This document shows, one piece after another, positions 32,556 to 41,787 of a stretch of 64,000 nt of DNA (position 1 is its first letter; each line of letters starts with the position of its first letter). The stretch is taken from contig CP020563.1 of assembly GCA_002082585.1 (NCBI GenBank), forward strand, positions 6,566,001-6,630,000, written 5' to 3'. The position numbers were made by a program, and so were the translations under genes. The notes beneath the pieces were generated by a model, which worked only from the letters and a program-made list of their open reading frames with translations, did no database searches and was not told where the DNA came from. Source of the DNA: Kitasatospora albolonga (GTDB taxonomy: Bacteria > Actinomycetota > Actinomycetes > Streptomycetales > Streptomycetaceae).

Positions 32556-35459
32556 GTGATCGCGCTCATCATCGGCCACTTCGTCCTGGCGGCCTGCGCG
32601 GGCCCGCTGGTGCACCGGCTCGGCCGCCGCGCCTTCCTCGTGCTCGCGCTGCCCCCGGCCGCCGCCACCGTCTGGGCGTTCACCCAGTGGAGCACCGCCG
32701 CCTCCGGTGACGCGGTCACCTGGACCTGGCAGTGGATTCCGACCTACGACGTCTCCCTCGACCTGCGCCTGGACGCGCTGGCCGAACTGATGGTCCTGAT
32801 GGCCGCCGGGGTCGGCGCGCTCGTCCTGATCTACTGCGCCTCCTACTTCCGCGACGACACCCCGCAACTGGGGCGGTTCGCCGGGAACCTGCTCGCCTTC
32901 GCGGGCGCCATGCTCGCCCTGGTCCTCGCGGACGACCTGATCACGCTCTATGTGTTCTGGGAGCTGACCACGGTCTTCTCCTACCTGCTGATCGGCCACG
33001 GCAGCGAACACCGGCACAGCCGCCGCTCCGCGCTCCAGGCCCTGACGGTCACCACGCTCGGCGGCCTCGCGATGCTGGTCGGCTTCCTGATCATCGGTCA
33101 GGCCGCCGGGACGTACCGGATCTCCGCGATCGTCGCCGACCCGCCCGAGACGACCCTCGCCATCTCCGTCGCCCTCGTGCTGATCCTCTGCGGGGCGCTG
33201 TCGAAGTCCGCGATCTGGCCGTTCTCCATGTGGCTGCCGAACGCGATGGCCGCGCCCACCCCGGTCAGCGCCTACCTGCACGCCGCCGCGATGGTCAAGG
33301 CCGGTGTCTACCTGGTCGCCCGGCTCTCCCCGGCCTTCGCCGACGTCCCCGTGTGGAAGCCCGTCATCCTGGTGCTCGGCGGCGCGACCATGCTGCTCGG
33401 CGGCTGGCGGGCGCTGCGCCTCAACGACCTCAAGCTCGTCCTCGCCTACGGGACCGTCAGCCAGCTCGGCTTCCTCACCCTGCTCGCCGGTACCGGCAAC
33501 CGGAACGCGGCCCTCGCCGCCGTGGCCATGATCCTCGGCCACGCCCTGTTCAAGGCGCCGCTCTTCCTCGTCACCGGCATCGTCGACCACTCCACCGGCA
33601 CCCGCGACCTGCGGAAACTCTCCGGAGTGGGCCGCTCCCTGCCGTACGTCGCCGCCGTCGCCGTCCTCGCCGCCGCCTCCATGGCAGCCCTGCCGCCGCT
33701 CCTCGGCTTCGCCGCCAAGGAAGCAGCCTTCGAGGCGCTGCTGCACGGATCGGCCGCCGACCGCTGGGCGCTGGCCGTCGTCGTCCTGGGCTCGGCGCTG
33801 ACGACCGCGTACACCCTGCGCTTCGTCTGGGGCGCCTTCGCCCGCAAGCCCGGCGTCCCCGACACCCCCGTGCACCGTGTGGGCTGGGCCTTCCTCGCCC
33901 CGCCCGCCCTGCTCGCCGCCCTCGGCCTGGTGCTCGGCCCCGGCGTCGGACTGACCGACCGGCTGTTCAGCGCCTACGCCGACACCTACCCGGCCGCCGA
34001 CGACCCCTACCACCTCGCGCTCTGGCACGGGTTCGGCATCGCCCTGCTCCTGTCGGCGCTCGCCTGGGCGGGCGGTGTCGGCCTCTTCCTGGCCCGCTCC
34101 ACCGTCACCAAGCTCTCCCGCCGGATCGCCTGGCCCACCGCGGACTCCGTCTTCGGCCATCTGCTGCTCGGCCAGGAACGGCTCGCCCTCCAGGTCACCG
34201 GCTTCATCCAGCGAGGTTCGCTCTCCGTCTACCTGGCCACCACCCTGCTGGTGATGGTCGGCGGACAGCTCGCCGTGCTCCTCACCGACGCCCCGTGGCA
34301 GGGCGCCCCCGCCCCCCGGGTCTGGGACTCCCCGCTCCAGGGCGGTGTGGCCGTGCTCACCTGCGTCGCCGCCCTGCTCTGCCTGACCGTACGGCGCCGG
34401 ATGAAGGCCGTCGTCCTGAGCGGTGTGATCGGCTACGGGACGGCCCTGCTCTTCGTCGTCCAGGGCGCGCCGGACCTGGCGCTCACCCAGTTCTGCGTCG
34501 AGACCGTGGCGATGATCGTCTTCGTCCTGGTGCTGCGCCGGATGCCGGTCCACTTCGAGGAGACCGTCTCCCCGTGGCGGCGCGCGATCCGCATCCCGGT
34601 GGCCCTCGTCGCCGCCGCCACCGTCGGTGTCGCCGTCTGGGTGGCCGCCGCCGCCCGCATGGCGGAACCCGCGGGGGCCGCCATGGTCAGGGAGGTCGAG
34701 GAACACGGGTACAAGGACGTGGTCGCCACGATCCTCGTCGACCTGCGCGCCTGGGACACCCTCGGCGAGTCCGCCGTCCTGGCCGCCGCCGCCATCGGTG
34801 TGACCAGCCTCATCTACCTGCACCGCCGCAGCGACGGCCCGGCGCCGCAGGACGAGCTGAAGGGCCGCACCGCCTGGTCGCTCGCCGCCAAGCACACCAT
34901 CCGCCTGCCGCAGGGCGACGAGGTGGCGCCCGAGCGCTCCTGGCTGGCCGCCGGTTCGACCCTCGCGCCCGAGCACCGCTCGATCGTCTTCGAAGTGGTC
35001 GCCCGGCTGCTCTTCCACCCGATCCTGATCCTCTCCGTCTACCTGCTCTTCTGCGCCGAGAACATGCCCGGCGGCGGCTTCGTCGCCGGACTCGTCGCCG
35101 GAGTCGCGCTCATCACCCGCTATCTGGCGGGCGGCCGGTTCGAACTGGCCCAGGCCGCGCCCCTGCAACCCGGTCTCTTCACCGGACTCGGCCTCTTCAT
35201 CTCCACCGGGGTCGCGCTCCTCGGCCTGGTCGACGGAACCGTGCTGCACGCTTTCACCTACTACGGACACCTGCCGGTCTTCGGCGACTTCCACATGAGT
35301 ACGCCCGTCCTCTTCGACTTCGGCGTGTACCTGCTGGTCCTCGGCGTCGTCCTGGACATCGTCCGGGCTCTCGGAGCCAAGATCGACCGGCAGATCGAAC
35401 GGGCCGCGGGCGCCCTCACGCCATCGGGCGCCCCCGCGGCGGGAGGGGACCCCCGATGA
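32556..35459 (+). CDS. mrpA: Mrp Na+/H+ antiporter subunit A fused to subunit B
   Basis: This 967-residue polytopic protein combines the NuoL-like proton channel core (about 100-430, with FWELTTVFSYLLIGH, KSAIWPFSMWLPNAMAAPTPVSAYLHAAAMVKAG and GHALFKAPLFLVTG), the MrpA extension (DUF4040-like, GAPDLALTQFCVETVAMIVFVLVLRRMP) and a C-terminal MnhB module with NMPGGGFVAGLVAGVALITRYL. No separate mrpB follows, so A and B are fused. With C-G it forms the large antiporter complex for sodium and pH homeostasis. GTG 32556 lacks an obvious ribosome site. Its end overlaps mrpC by 4 bp. Confidence 0.92.
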   Translation: MIALIIGHFVLAACAGPLVHRLGRRAFLVLALPPAAATVWAFTQWSTAASGDAVTWTWQWIPTYDVSLDLRLDALAELMVLMAAGVGALVLIYCASYFRDDTPQLGRFAGNLLAFAGAMLALVLADDLITLYVFWELTTVFSYLLIGHGSEHRHSRRSALQALTVTTLGGLAMLVGFLIIGQAAGTYRISAIVADPPETTLAISVALVLILCGALSKSAIWPFSMWLPNAMAAPTPVSAYLHAAAMVKAGVYLVARLSPAFADVPVWKPVILVLGGATMLLGGWRALRLNDLKLVLAYGTVSQLGFLTLLAGTGNRNAALAAVAMILGHALFKAPLFLVTGIVDHSTGTRDLRKLSGVGRSLPYVAAVAVLAAASMAALPPLLGFAAKEAAFEALLHGSAADRWALAVVVLGSALTTAYTLRFVWGAFARKPGVPDTPVHRVGWAFLAPPALLAALGLVLGPGVGLTDRLFSAYADTYPAADDPYHLALWHGFGIALLLSALAWAGGVGLFLARSTVTKLSRRIAWPTADSVFGHLLLGQERLALQVTGFIQRGSLSVYLATTLLVMVGGQLAVLLTDAPWQGAPAPRVWDSPLQGGVAVLTCVAALLCLTVRRRMKAVVLSGVIGYGTALLFVVQGAPDLALTQFCVETVAMIVFVLVLRRMPVHFEETVSPWRRAIRIPVALVAAATVGVAVWVAAAARMAEPAGAAMVREVEEHGYKDVVATILVDLRAWDTLGESAVLAAAAIGVTSLIYLHRRSDGPAPQDELKGRTAWSLAAKHTIRLPQGDEVAPERSWLAAGSTLAPEHRSIVFEVVARLLFHPILILSVYLLFCAENMPGGGFVAGLVAGVALITRYLAGGRFELAQAAPLQPGLFTGLGLFISTGVALLGLVDGTVLHAFTYYGHLPVFGDFHMSTPVLFDFGVYLLVLGVVLDIVRALGAKIDRQIERAAGALTPSGAPAAGGDPR

Positions 35460-36076
35460 CCGTCAGCGCCTCACTCCTCGCCACCGCCGTGGTGCTCTGC
35501 GCCGTGGGCGGCGTCCTGATGCTCACCCGGCCGCTGACCCGCATCCTGCTGGGCGCCGTCATCCTGAGCAACGGGGTCAACCTGCTGATCCTCGCCTCGA
35601 CCGGCGCGGCCGGTGCCGCCCCCCTCCTCTACGGGGTGGACCTGGACCTGGTCACCGACCCGCTGCCGCAGGCCATCGCGCTGACCGCCATCGTGATCAC
35701 CCTCGGCACCACCGCGTTCCTGCTCTCCATGGCCTACCGCAGCCACCAGATCACCGGCACCGACGAGGTGCACGACGACCTGGAGGACCGGCGCATCGTG
35801 CTCCGCGCCGAAGTGCTCGGCGAGCGCGCCCAGCTGCGCGAGGCGTTCCGCTCGGGCGCCGAACCCACCGCCGACGAGCGCGAACGCTACCGGGAGGAGC
35901 GCCGCAGACTCCGCGACCGGCTCCGCGCCGACCGGGCCCGCCAGGCCCGGGGCCGCGACGCCTCCGGTGACCTCTGGAACGACGTCATCGGCGCCGACCC
36001 CGAGGACTACGAACGCGACGGCGACGCCAAGGCGGACGACCGTTACCCCCGAGACGAAAGAGGAGCCGCCGGATGA
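35456..36076 (+). CDS. mrpC: Mrp antiporter subunit C
   Basis: This 206-residue NuoK-like subunit has three membrane helices in the first 105 residues (GGVLMLTRPLTRILLGAVILSNGVNLLIL; DPLPQAIALTAIVITLGTTAFLLSMAYR). It then has a tail of about 100 residues dense in Arg, Glu and Asp, probably cytoplasmic and helical, which most MrpC proteins (about 110-120 residues) lack. It is coupled at both ends by ATGA overlaps. The tail may be an actinobacterial extension for complex assembly. Confidence 0.92.
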   Translation: MTVSASLLATAVVLCAVGGVLMLTRPLTRILLGAVILSNGVNLLILASTGAAGAAPLLYGVDLDLVTDPLPQAIALTAIVITLGTTAFLLSMAYRSHQITGTDEVHDDLEDRRIVLRAEVLGERAQLREAFRSGAEPTADERERYREERRRLRDRLRADRARQARGRDASGDLWNDVIGADPEDYERDGDAKADDRYPRDERGAAG

Positions 36077-37725
36077 ACGCGCTCGTCCCGCTGCCGGTGC
36101 TCCTGCCGCTCTGCGCCACGGGCATCAGCCTCACCTTCGGTACCCGGATGCAACGGTTCCAGCGCTTCATCAGCGTCGCCGTGCTCACCGCCGTACTGGG
36201 CCTGTCCATCACCCTGATGATCGCCGCCGACCGCCAGGGCCCGCTCTCCGTCCACCTCGGGGACTTCGCCCCGCCGCTCGGCATCACCCTGGTCGCCGAC
36301 CGGCTCTCCGGGCTGATGCTCACGGTCTCCTCGGCGGTCACGCTCTGCGTGCTGATCTACTCCCTCGGCCAGGGCATGACCGACCGGGACCGGGAGACCC
36401 CGCTCGCCGTCTTCCACCCCGCCTATCTGATCCTGGTCGCCGGGGTCTCCTGCACCTTCCTCGCGGGCGACCTCGTCAACCTCTTCGTCAGCTTCGAGAT
36501 CATGCTCGTGGCCAGCTTCGTGCTGCTCACCCTCGGCGGCACCGGACCCCGTATGCGCGCCGGTTCCACGTACGTGATCATCTCGCTGGTCTCCTCGATG
36601 CTCTTCCTCATCGCCATCGCGATGACGTACGCGGCCCTCGGCACCGTCAACTTCGCCCAGCTCGCCGAGGGGCTGCCCAAGCTGTCCATCGGTGTGCAGA
36701 CCCTGATCCAGGCGATGCTGATCACCGTCTTCGCCATCAAGGCGGCGGTCTTCCCGCTCGCCGCCTGGCTCCCCGACTCCTACCCGACGGCGCCCGCGCC
36801 CGTCACCGCCGTCTTCGCCGGACTGCTCACCAAGGTCGGCGTCTACTGCATGATGCGGACCGAGACGCTGCTCTTCCCGGGTAACCGGATCGGCGACCTC
36901 CTGATGGCCGTCGCGCTGGCCTCGATGGTCATCGGCATCCTCGGCGCGGTCGCCCAGACCGACCTGAAGCGGCTGCTCTCCTTCACACTGATCAGCCATA
37001 TCGGCTTCATGGTCTTCGGGATCGGCCTCGCCACCCGGGACGCGTACGGCGGCGCCATCGTCTACGTCGTCCACCACATCACCGTCCAGACCACGCTGTT
37101 CCTCGTCGCGGGGCTCATCGAGCGCCGGGGCGGCACCACGGAGCTGACCCGGCTCGGCGGGCTGGCCAAGGCCGCGCCGGTGCTCGCGCTCCTGTTCTTC
37201 GTCCCCGCCATGAACCTTGCGGGCATCCCCCCGCTCTCCGGGTTCATCGGCAAGCTCGGGCTGATGCGCGCGGGCGTCGCCGACGGCTCCACCTGGGCCT
37301 GGGTCCTGGTCGCCGGTTCGGTGGTCACCAGCCTGCTGACGCTGTATGTCGTCGCCAAGGTGTGGAACCTCGCGTTCTGGCGGGCGGCCCCGCCCGGACA
37401 GGCCGAGACGGGCACGGTCCTGGAGTCCGGCGACGACAGCGACGACGACATCGACGAGGGCCCCGACGGACTCCCCGGCACCGGTGACGAGCGCGTCGCG
37501 CCCGCCCCGGCCACGGCCGGCGGCCCGGTCGCGGCGAAGCTGCGGGAGAAGGCCGTCACCACCACCAGCCGACTGCCCTGGCCCATGACCGCGGCCACCG
37601 CGGCGACCGTCGTGCTGGCCCTGGCCTTCACCGTCTTCGCCGGACCGCTCGCCGCCTACACCGACCGCTCGGCCGTCGAACTGCTGGAGCGCACGCCCTA
37701 CATCGAGGAGGTGCTGGGCCGGTGA
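36073..37725 (+). CDS. mrpD: Mrp antiporter subunit D
   Basis: This 550-residue NuoN/M-like proton-translocating subunit has about 14 membrane helices, including FVSFEIMLVASFVLLTLGG, the conserved lysine helix KAAVFPLAAWLPDSYPTAPAPVTAVFAGLLTKVG, QTDLKRLLSFTLISHIGFM and NLAGIPPLSGFIGKLGL. An acidic, low-complexity loop (about residues 450-480, DDSDDDIDEGPDG) is inserted before the last helix. It overlaps mrpC and mrpE by 4 bp each. Confidence 0.93.
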   Translation: MNALVPLPVLLPLCATGISLTFGTRMQRFQRFISVAVLTAVLGLSITLMIAADRQGPLSVHLGDFAPPLGITLVADRLSGLMLTVSSAVTLCVLIYSLGQGMTDRDRETPLAVFHPAYLILVAGVSCTFLAGDLVNLFVSFEIMLVASFVLLTLGGTGPRMRAGSTYVIISLVSSMLFLIAIAMTYAALGTVNFAQLAEGLPKLSIGVQTLIQAMLITVFAIKAAVFPLAAWLPDSYPTAPAPVTAVFAGLLTKVGVYCMMRTETLLFPGNRIGDLLMAVALASMVIGILGAVAQTDLKRLLSFTLISHIGFMVFGIGLATRDAYGGAIVYVVHHITVQTTLFLVAGLIERRGGTTELTRLGGLAKAAPVLALLFFVPAMNLAGIPPLSGFIGKLGLMRAGVADGSTWAWVLVAGSVVTSLLTLYVVAKVWNLAFWRAAPPGQAETGTVLESGDDSDDDIDEGPDGLPGTGDERVAPAPATAGGPVAAKLREKAVTTTSRLPWPMTAATAATVVLALAFTVFAGPLAAYTDRSAVELLERTPYIEEVLGR

Positions 37726-38348
37726 GCCGTTTCCTGCGGTTCTCGTACCGCAACGCCGACCTGCCGCCGTTCAGCTGCAAGATCGGCCGCCGCGGACGCG
37801 TACTGGACCTGCCGCTGATCGCCTGGCTCACCCTCATCTGGGTGCTGCTCTGGTCCACCTTCAACCTGGCCAACATCATCACGGGCGTGATCGTCGCGGC
37901 GGCCGTCTGCCTGGCCTTCCCGCTGCCCCCGGTCGACCTCGGGCTCCGGCTCCACCCCTGGGGCATCATCCGGCTGGCCGGATACCTGCTCTACGACATG
38001 TACACCTCGGGCGTGAAGGTCACCCGGCAGATCTTCACCGGGCTGCCGCACCAGGCCGCCGTCATGGGCGTACCGCTGCGCTGCCGGAGCGACCTGATGC
38101 TCGCCGCCGTCGCCGTGGCCGTCTCCAACGTGCCGGGCGGCTCCGTCATCGAGGTGCGCCGGGCCACCGCCACCGTCTTCGTGCACGTCCTGGACGCGGA
38201 CCGGCCCGAGGAGCTCGAAGCCGCCCGCCGCCAGGTCTGGCGGCTGGAGGAACTGACCGTACGCGCCTTCGGCACCCCCGACGAGATCGCCCGCGTCGCC
38301 GAACCGCCCCCACCGCCGCAGCTCGCCGCCGGGAGGCCCGCACCGTGA
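37722..38348 (+). CDS. mrpE: Mrp antiporter subunit E
   Basis: This 208-residue subunit has two N-terminal membrane helices (LIAWLTLIWVLLWSTFNLANIITGVIVAAAVCLAF) and a soluble C-terminal domain (RSDLMLAAVAVAVSNVPGGSVIEVRR and the HVLDADRPEELEAARRQVWRLEE segment), matching the MNHE family. It starts at GTG 37722 within the mrpD stop and ends in the start of mrpF. Its role is structural in the complex. Confidence 0.9.
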   Translation: MSRFLRFSYRNADLPPFSCKIGRRGRVLDLPLIAWLTLIWVLLWSTFNLANIITGVIVAAAVCLAFPLPPVDLGLRLHPWGIIRLAGYLLYDMYTSGVKVTRQIFTGLPHQAAVMGVPLRCRSDLMLAAVAVAVSNVPGGSVIEVRRATATVFVHVLDADRPEELEAARRQVWRLEELTVRAFGTPDEIARVAEPPPPPQLAAGRPAP

Positions 38349-38704
38349 GCGTCTTCGAACAGATCGACCGCATTCTGCTGATCGCCGCCGTCGTCCTGGT
38401 CCTGATCGCGGGTCTGCTGCTGCTGGGCCGGATCTGGCGCGGCCCCTCCATGCTGGACCGGGCCATCTCGCTGGATGTGATCGCCGCACTGATCATCGCC
38501 GGTCTCGGCGCCAAGTCCGCCCTCGCGCTGGACTCGTTCTACTTCCCGATCATGCTGGTGCTCGCCTTCCTCGGCTTCACCGGCTCGGTGGGCATCGCCC
38601 GCTTCATCGCCGTACGCGACCGGCCCGCGGTCACGTCCCCGACCCCGCCCCAGCCCCCGGCTCCGGCCGCCGGCTCCGGTGAGACCAAGGAGGGCCCGCG
38701 GTGA
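38345..38704 (+). CDS. mrpF: Mrp antiporter subunit F
   Basis: This 119-residue small membrane subunit has three hydrophobic segments, with the family core RIWRGPSMLDRAISLDVIAALIIAGLGAKSALAL followed by FLGFTGSVGIARFIA, and a Pro-rich tail. GTG 38345 overlaps mrpE and its stop overlaps mrpG. It is an essential minor subunit of the Mrp complex. Confidence 0.9.
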   Translation: MSVFEQIDRILLIAAVVLVLIAGLLLLGRIWRGPSMLDRAISLDVIAALIIAGLGAKSALALDSFYFPIMLVLAFLGFTGSVGIARFIAVRDRPAVTSPTPPQPPAPAAGSGETKEGPR

Positions 38705-39090
38705 ACGCCTGGCTCCAGATCCTCGACACGGCCGGAGCCGTGCTCGTCCTCCTCGGCGCGGCGATCTGCCTGCTCGGGGTGATTGGGATGCTGCGGCTGC
38801 CCGACGTGCTCTCCCGCAGCCACGCGGCGACCAAACCGCAGACCCTCGGCATGATCCTGGTGCTGGCCGGGGTCGCCCTGCGGCTGCGCACCGGCATGGA
38901 CCTCGCCACCCTCGTGCTCATCGGGTTCTTCCAGATGCTCACCGGGCCGGTCGCCTCGCACCTGGTCGCCCGCTCGGCCTACCGCACCGGGCAGGTCGAC
39001 CACGACGAGCTGCTCTTCGACGAGCTGGACGAGCAGCTCACCGACGAGAAGTACCCGCCGCCGGCCCGCCGTTCCGACTCCAAGGGCTGA
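38701..39090 (+). CDS. mrpG: Mrp antiporter subunit G
   Basis: This 129-residue last subunit has about three membrane segments, including LLGAAICLLGVIGMLRLPDVLSRSHAATKPQTLGMILVLAG and TGPVASHLVARSAYRTG, typical of MrpG/PhaG. GTG 38701 lies in the mrpF stop. A GC-rich hairpin 13 bases past its stop probably ends the six-gene operon. Confidence 0.9.
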   Translation: MNAWLQILDTAGAVLVLLGAAICLLGVIGMLRLPDVLSRSHAATKPQTLGMILVLAGVALRLRTGMDLATLVLIGFFQMLTGPVASHLVARSAYRTGQVDHDELLFDELDEQLTDEKYPPPARRSDSKG

Positions 39091-39102
39091 CCACAGGCAC
39101 CG

Positions 39103-39132
39103 GGCGGCGGGGCCGGGCAGCGCCCCGCCGCC
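39103..39132 (+). terminator. Terminator-like hairpin after mrpG
   Basis: An 11-bp stem is formed by GGCGGCGGGGC (39103-39113) and GCCCCGCCGCC (39122-39132) with an 8-base loop. It directly follows the operon stop at 39090 and precedes the next start at 39222. Confidence 0.6.
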
Positions 39133-39221
39133 GGATCGTGATGTCACGTCCCGGCCGATCACGCCACGGCTCCGGTGCCCGCATGCCATGATGCGGGCAC
39201 ATGCCGGACGCTGGGGGGCGT

Positions 39222-39953
39222 ATGGGAAGCACGGGCACGGTGCTGCGCGAACTGCGCGGCGCACAGAAGAGCGCCAAGGGTGTCTCGCTCTACTCGCGGT
39301 ACGTGAACCGCCCCGCCGGGCGGGTGCTCGCGGCGGGCGCCTACCGGGCCGGGCTGACGCCCAATCAGGTCACCCTGATCAGCGCCCTGTTCACCTACTC
39401 CGCCCTCGCCGCGGTGGCGCTCGTCGAACCGTCCTGGACGCTGGCCCTCGCGGTCTACGCGGCCCTGGCCCTCGGCTTCGCCTTCGACTCCGCCGACGGC
39501 CAGCTCGCCCGGCTCACCGGCCGGGGCGGACCCGACGGGGAGTGGCTGGACCACGTCGTGGACTGCGGCAAGCTGCTGCTCGTCCACACCGCCGTACTGA
39601 TCTCCTTCCACCGCTTCGGCGAACTGCCCTCGGACGGCTGGCTGCTGCTCCCGCTGGGCTTCCAGTTCGCCGCCGTGGTCACCTTCTGCGCGGGGCTGCT
39701 GCGCGAACACCTCGGCAAGGCAGCGGCCGCCGCCGGACAGCCGACGGGGGCTCCCGCCGCACCCGTCTCCCGGGTACGGGCCATCGCCCTGCTGCCCGCC
39801 GACTACGGGGTCTTCTGCCTGGTGTTCCTGCTGCTCGGCGCACCCGGTGCCTTCCGGGCCGGGTACGCCGTGCTCGCGGTCGTCCACGCGCTCTTCCTGG
39901 CCGCGTTCCTCACCAAGTGGTTCAGGGAGCTGAGAGCGCTCCGTCCCGGCTGA
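39222..39953 (+). CDS. CDP-alcohol phosphatidyltransferase-family membrane protein
   Basis: This 243-residue integral membrane enzyme has the full CDP-alcohol motif: D89, D92-G93, A96-R97 and, downstream, G106, D110 and D114 (DSADGQLAR...GEWLDHVVD). The family moves a phospho-alcohol from or to CDP to make phospholipids such as phosphatidylglycerol phosphate, phosphatidylinositol phosphate or related headgroup lipids. ATG 39222 (MGSTGT) behind GGGGGG is preferred over ATG 39201, which has no ribosome site. The convergent cytidylyltransferase overlaps its end by 32 bp. As the pair flanks a surface-glycan locus, a CDP-polyol-derived lipid or glycan modification is plausible. Confidence 0.85.
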   Translation: MGSTGTVLRELRGAQKSAKGVSLYSRYVNRPAGRVLAAGAYRAGLTPNQVTLISALFTYSALAAVALVEPSWTLALAVYAALALGFAFDSADGQLARLTGRGGPDGEWLDHVVDCGKLLLVHTAVLISFHRFGELPSDGWLLLPLGFQFAAVVTFCAGLLREHLGKAAAAAGQPTGAPAAPVSRVRAIALLPADYGVFCLVFLLLGAPGAFRAGYAVLAVVHALFLAAFLTKWFRELRALRPG

Positions 39954-40371
39954 CGAGCACGTCCAGCGCCCGGCGCAGCTGGGTGCTGGACGTGTGCACG
40001 GTGTACGGGAAGTAGACGACCTCCACGCCGACCTCGGCGAAGTCGCGCTCCAGCTTCTTCCCCTTGTCCGTGCCCCGCCAGTCGTCGCCCTTGAAGATGA
40101 CGTCGAACCGGACCTGCTGCCAGGTCTCCACCTTGTCCGGCACGGTCTCCACGAACGCGGCGTCCACGAACCGGACGCTGCGCACGATCTCCAGCCGCTC
40201 GCGCAACGGGATGACGGGCGTGTGGCCCTTGGCGAGGGCGGCCATCTCGTCCGAGACGACCCCCGCGACCAGGTAGTCGCACTGACTGCGGGCGTGCCGC
40301 AGAATGTTGAGGTGGCCCACGTGGAACAGGTCGTACACCCCGGGTGCGTACCCCACCCTGTGCTGCACCAT
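39922..40371 (-). CDS. Cytidylyltransferase-like nucleotidyltransferase (TagD type)
   Basis: This 149-residue enzyme has the nucleotidyltransferase signature GVYDLFHVGHLN with the HVGH motif at 17-20, then GHTPVIPLRERLEIVRSVRFVD, FKGDDWRGTDKGKKLE and an HTSSTQLRR tail corresponding to the ISTTxIR motif. These are features of glycerol-3-phosphate or phospho-polyol cytidylyltransferases, which make CDP-glycerol or related CDP-alcohols. ATG 40371 follows GGGGGAGAGA. The upstream part of the long open frame is a shadow of the glycosyltransferase. A plausible partner is the convergent CDP-alcohol transferase. Confidence 0.85.
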   Translation of the reverse strand: MVQHRVGYAPGVYDLFHVGHLNILRHARSQCDYLVAGVVSDEMAALAKGHTPVIPLRERLEIVRSVRFVDAAFVETVPDKVETWQQVRFDVIFKGDDWRGTDKGKKLERDFAEVGVEVVYFPYTVHTSSTQLRRALDVLVSRDGALSAP

Positions 40372-40524
40372 CCGTATCTCTCCCCCCACGGTCGATGTGA
40401 TCCGGTGATGTTCCAACGACCTTACTGTGAAGAACACTTGTGCAGGCCGTGAACGGATAAGCTCAGTCACGGGGCTGTTCCCCGCCGGGGGCAGCGGCTG
40501 TTGTGGGGGGAAGGCGATCGTCCG

Positions 40525-41787
40525 ATGTCCGATGTCGAACGGCACAGGCCGTTGCAGAACCGCCGCCTTCTGGTGGTGTCGACGAACTACGCGCCGGAGG
40601 TCACGGGCATCGGCCCGTACGCCACTCAACTCGCCGAGCACTGGGCCGCGTCCGGTGCCCGGGTCCGGGCGCTCACCGGGATGCCGCACTACCCGTCCTG
40701 GCGGCTGGACGAGGCGTACCAGCAGGTGTGGCGGACCGTGGAGATACGCGGCGGCGTCGGCGTCCACCGCCGCCGCCACTATGTGCCGCCCCGTCAGACG
40801 GCCCTGCGCAGAGCCGCGTTCGAGGCGAGCGTCCTCGCCACCGGGCTCTTCGCGCCACCGCCGGGGAGACCGGACGCCGTGGTCTCCCAGATGCCCAGCC
40901 TGGCCGGCGGTGTCATCGCGGCCCGCCTCGCCCGCCGCCACCGCGTTCCCCACATACCCGTCGTCCAGGACCTGATGGGCTCCGCCGCCGCGCAGAGCGG
41001 CATCCGGGGCGGCGGCAGGGCTGCATCCGTGGCGGCGGCGGCCGAGCGGTACGCGCTGAGCGGCGCGGCCCTCGTCGGCGTCATCCACGAGAGCTTCGTC
41101 CCCGGCGTCACCGCCCTCGGTGTCGACCCCGGCCGCATCCGCCTCGTCCCCAACTGGACCCATGTGCACGGGCCCACCGCCGACCGGGCCGCCACCCGGG
41201 CCCGGCTCGGCTGGCCCCCCGGCACCCCCGTCCTGCTGCACTCCGGCAACATGGGCCTCAAGCAGGGGCTCGACGTCCTGGTGGACACCGCCCGGCTCGC
41301 CCCGGACGTCAAGGTCGTCCTCATGGGCGACGGCAACCAGCGCGACGCCCTGCGCGCCCGCGCCGAGGGGCTGCCCAACGTGGACTTCCTGGAGCCCGCG
41401 GGCGCCGGGGAGTTCACCGACGTCCTCGCCGCCGCCGATGTCCTCGCGGTCACCCAGCGGGCCTCCGTCCTCGACATGAGCGTCCCCTCCAAGCTCACCT
41501 CGTACTTCGTCTCCGGCCGCCCGGTCGTCGCCTCCGTCGCCGACGAGGGCGGCACCGCCGACGAGGTCCGCCGCTCCGGGGCCGGGGTGCTCGTCGCCCC
41601 CGAGGACCCGGCCGCCCTGCTGGAGACCGTACGGAAGCTGGCCGCCGACCCCGCCGCCGCCGACGCCCTCGGGGCCGAGGGGCCGCGCTACGTCGCACGC
41701 CACCTGAGCCGGGAGGCGGGCCTCGCCCGCTTCGACGCCCTGCTCGCCGAGGTCCTGGCGGACGGACGGGGGGGCTCGGCCCGATGA
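40525..41787 (+). CDS. Glycosyltransferase family 4 (WbuB-like)
   Basis: This 420-residue GT-B glycosyltransferase has an N-terminal domain with LLVVSTNYAPEVTGIGPYATQLAEHW, MPHYPSWRLDEAYQ and a DAVVSQMPSLAGG segment that resemble WbuB/ExpC-type transferases adding a sugar to a lipid-linked intermediate. The C-terminal nucleotide-sugar domain has SGNMGLKQGLDVLVDTARLAP and SVPSKLTSYFVSGRPVVASV. ATG 40525 is used because a Gly/Ala-rich ribosome site (GGGGGAAGG) precedes it. It ends in an ATGA overlap with the Wzz-like gene. The donor sugar is unknown. Confidence 0.88.
   Translation: MSDVERHRPLQNRRLLVVSTNYAPEVTGIGPYATQLAEHWAASGARVRALTGMPHYPSWRLDEAYQQVWRTVEIRGGVGVHRRRHYVPPRQTALRRAAFEASVLATGLFAPPPGRPDAVVSQMPSLAGGVIAARLARRHRVPHIPVVQDLMGSAAAQSGIRGGGRAASVAAAAERYALSGAALVGVIHESFVPGVTALGVDPGRIRLVPNWTHVHGPTADRAATRARLGWPPGTPVLLHSGNMGLKQGLDVLVDTARLAPDVKVVLMGDGNQRDALRARAEGLPNVDFLEPAGAGEFTDVLAAADVLAVTQRASVLDMSVPSKLTSYFVSGRPVVASVADEGGTADEVRRSGAGVLVAPEDPAALLETVRKLAADPAAADALGAEGPRYVARHLSREAGLARFDALLAEVLADGRGGSAR

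Noticed and set aside
32328..35294. Minus-strand open frame of 988 codons
   Set aside because: Antisense to mrpA with low-complexity Gly/Asp/Glu content; the plus frame encodes clear Mrp motifs.
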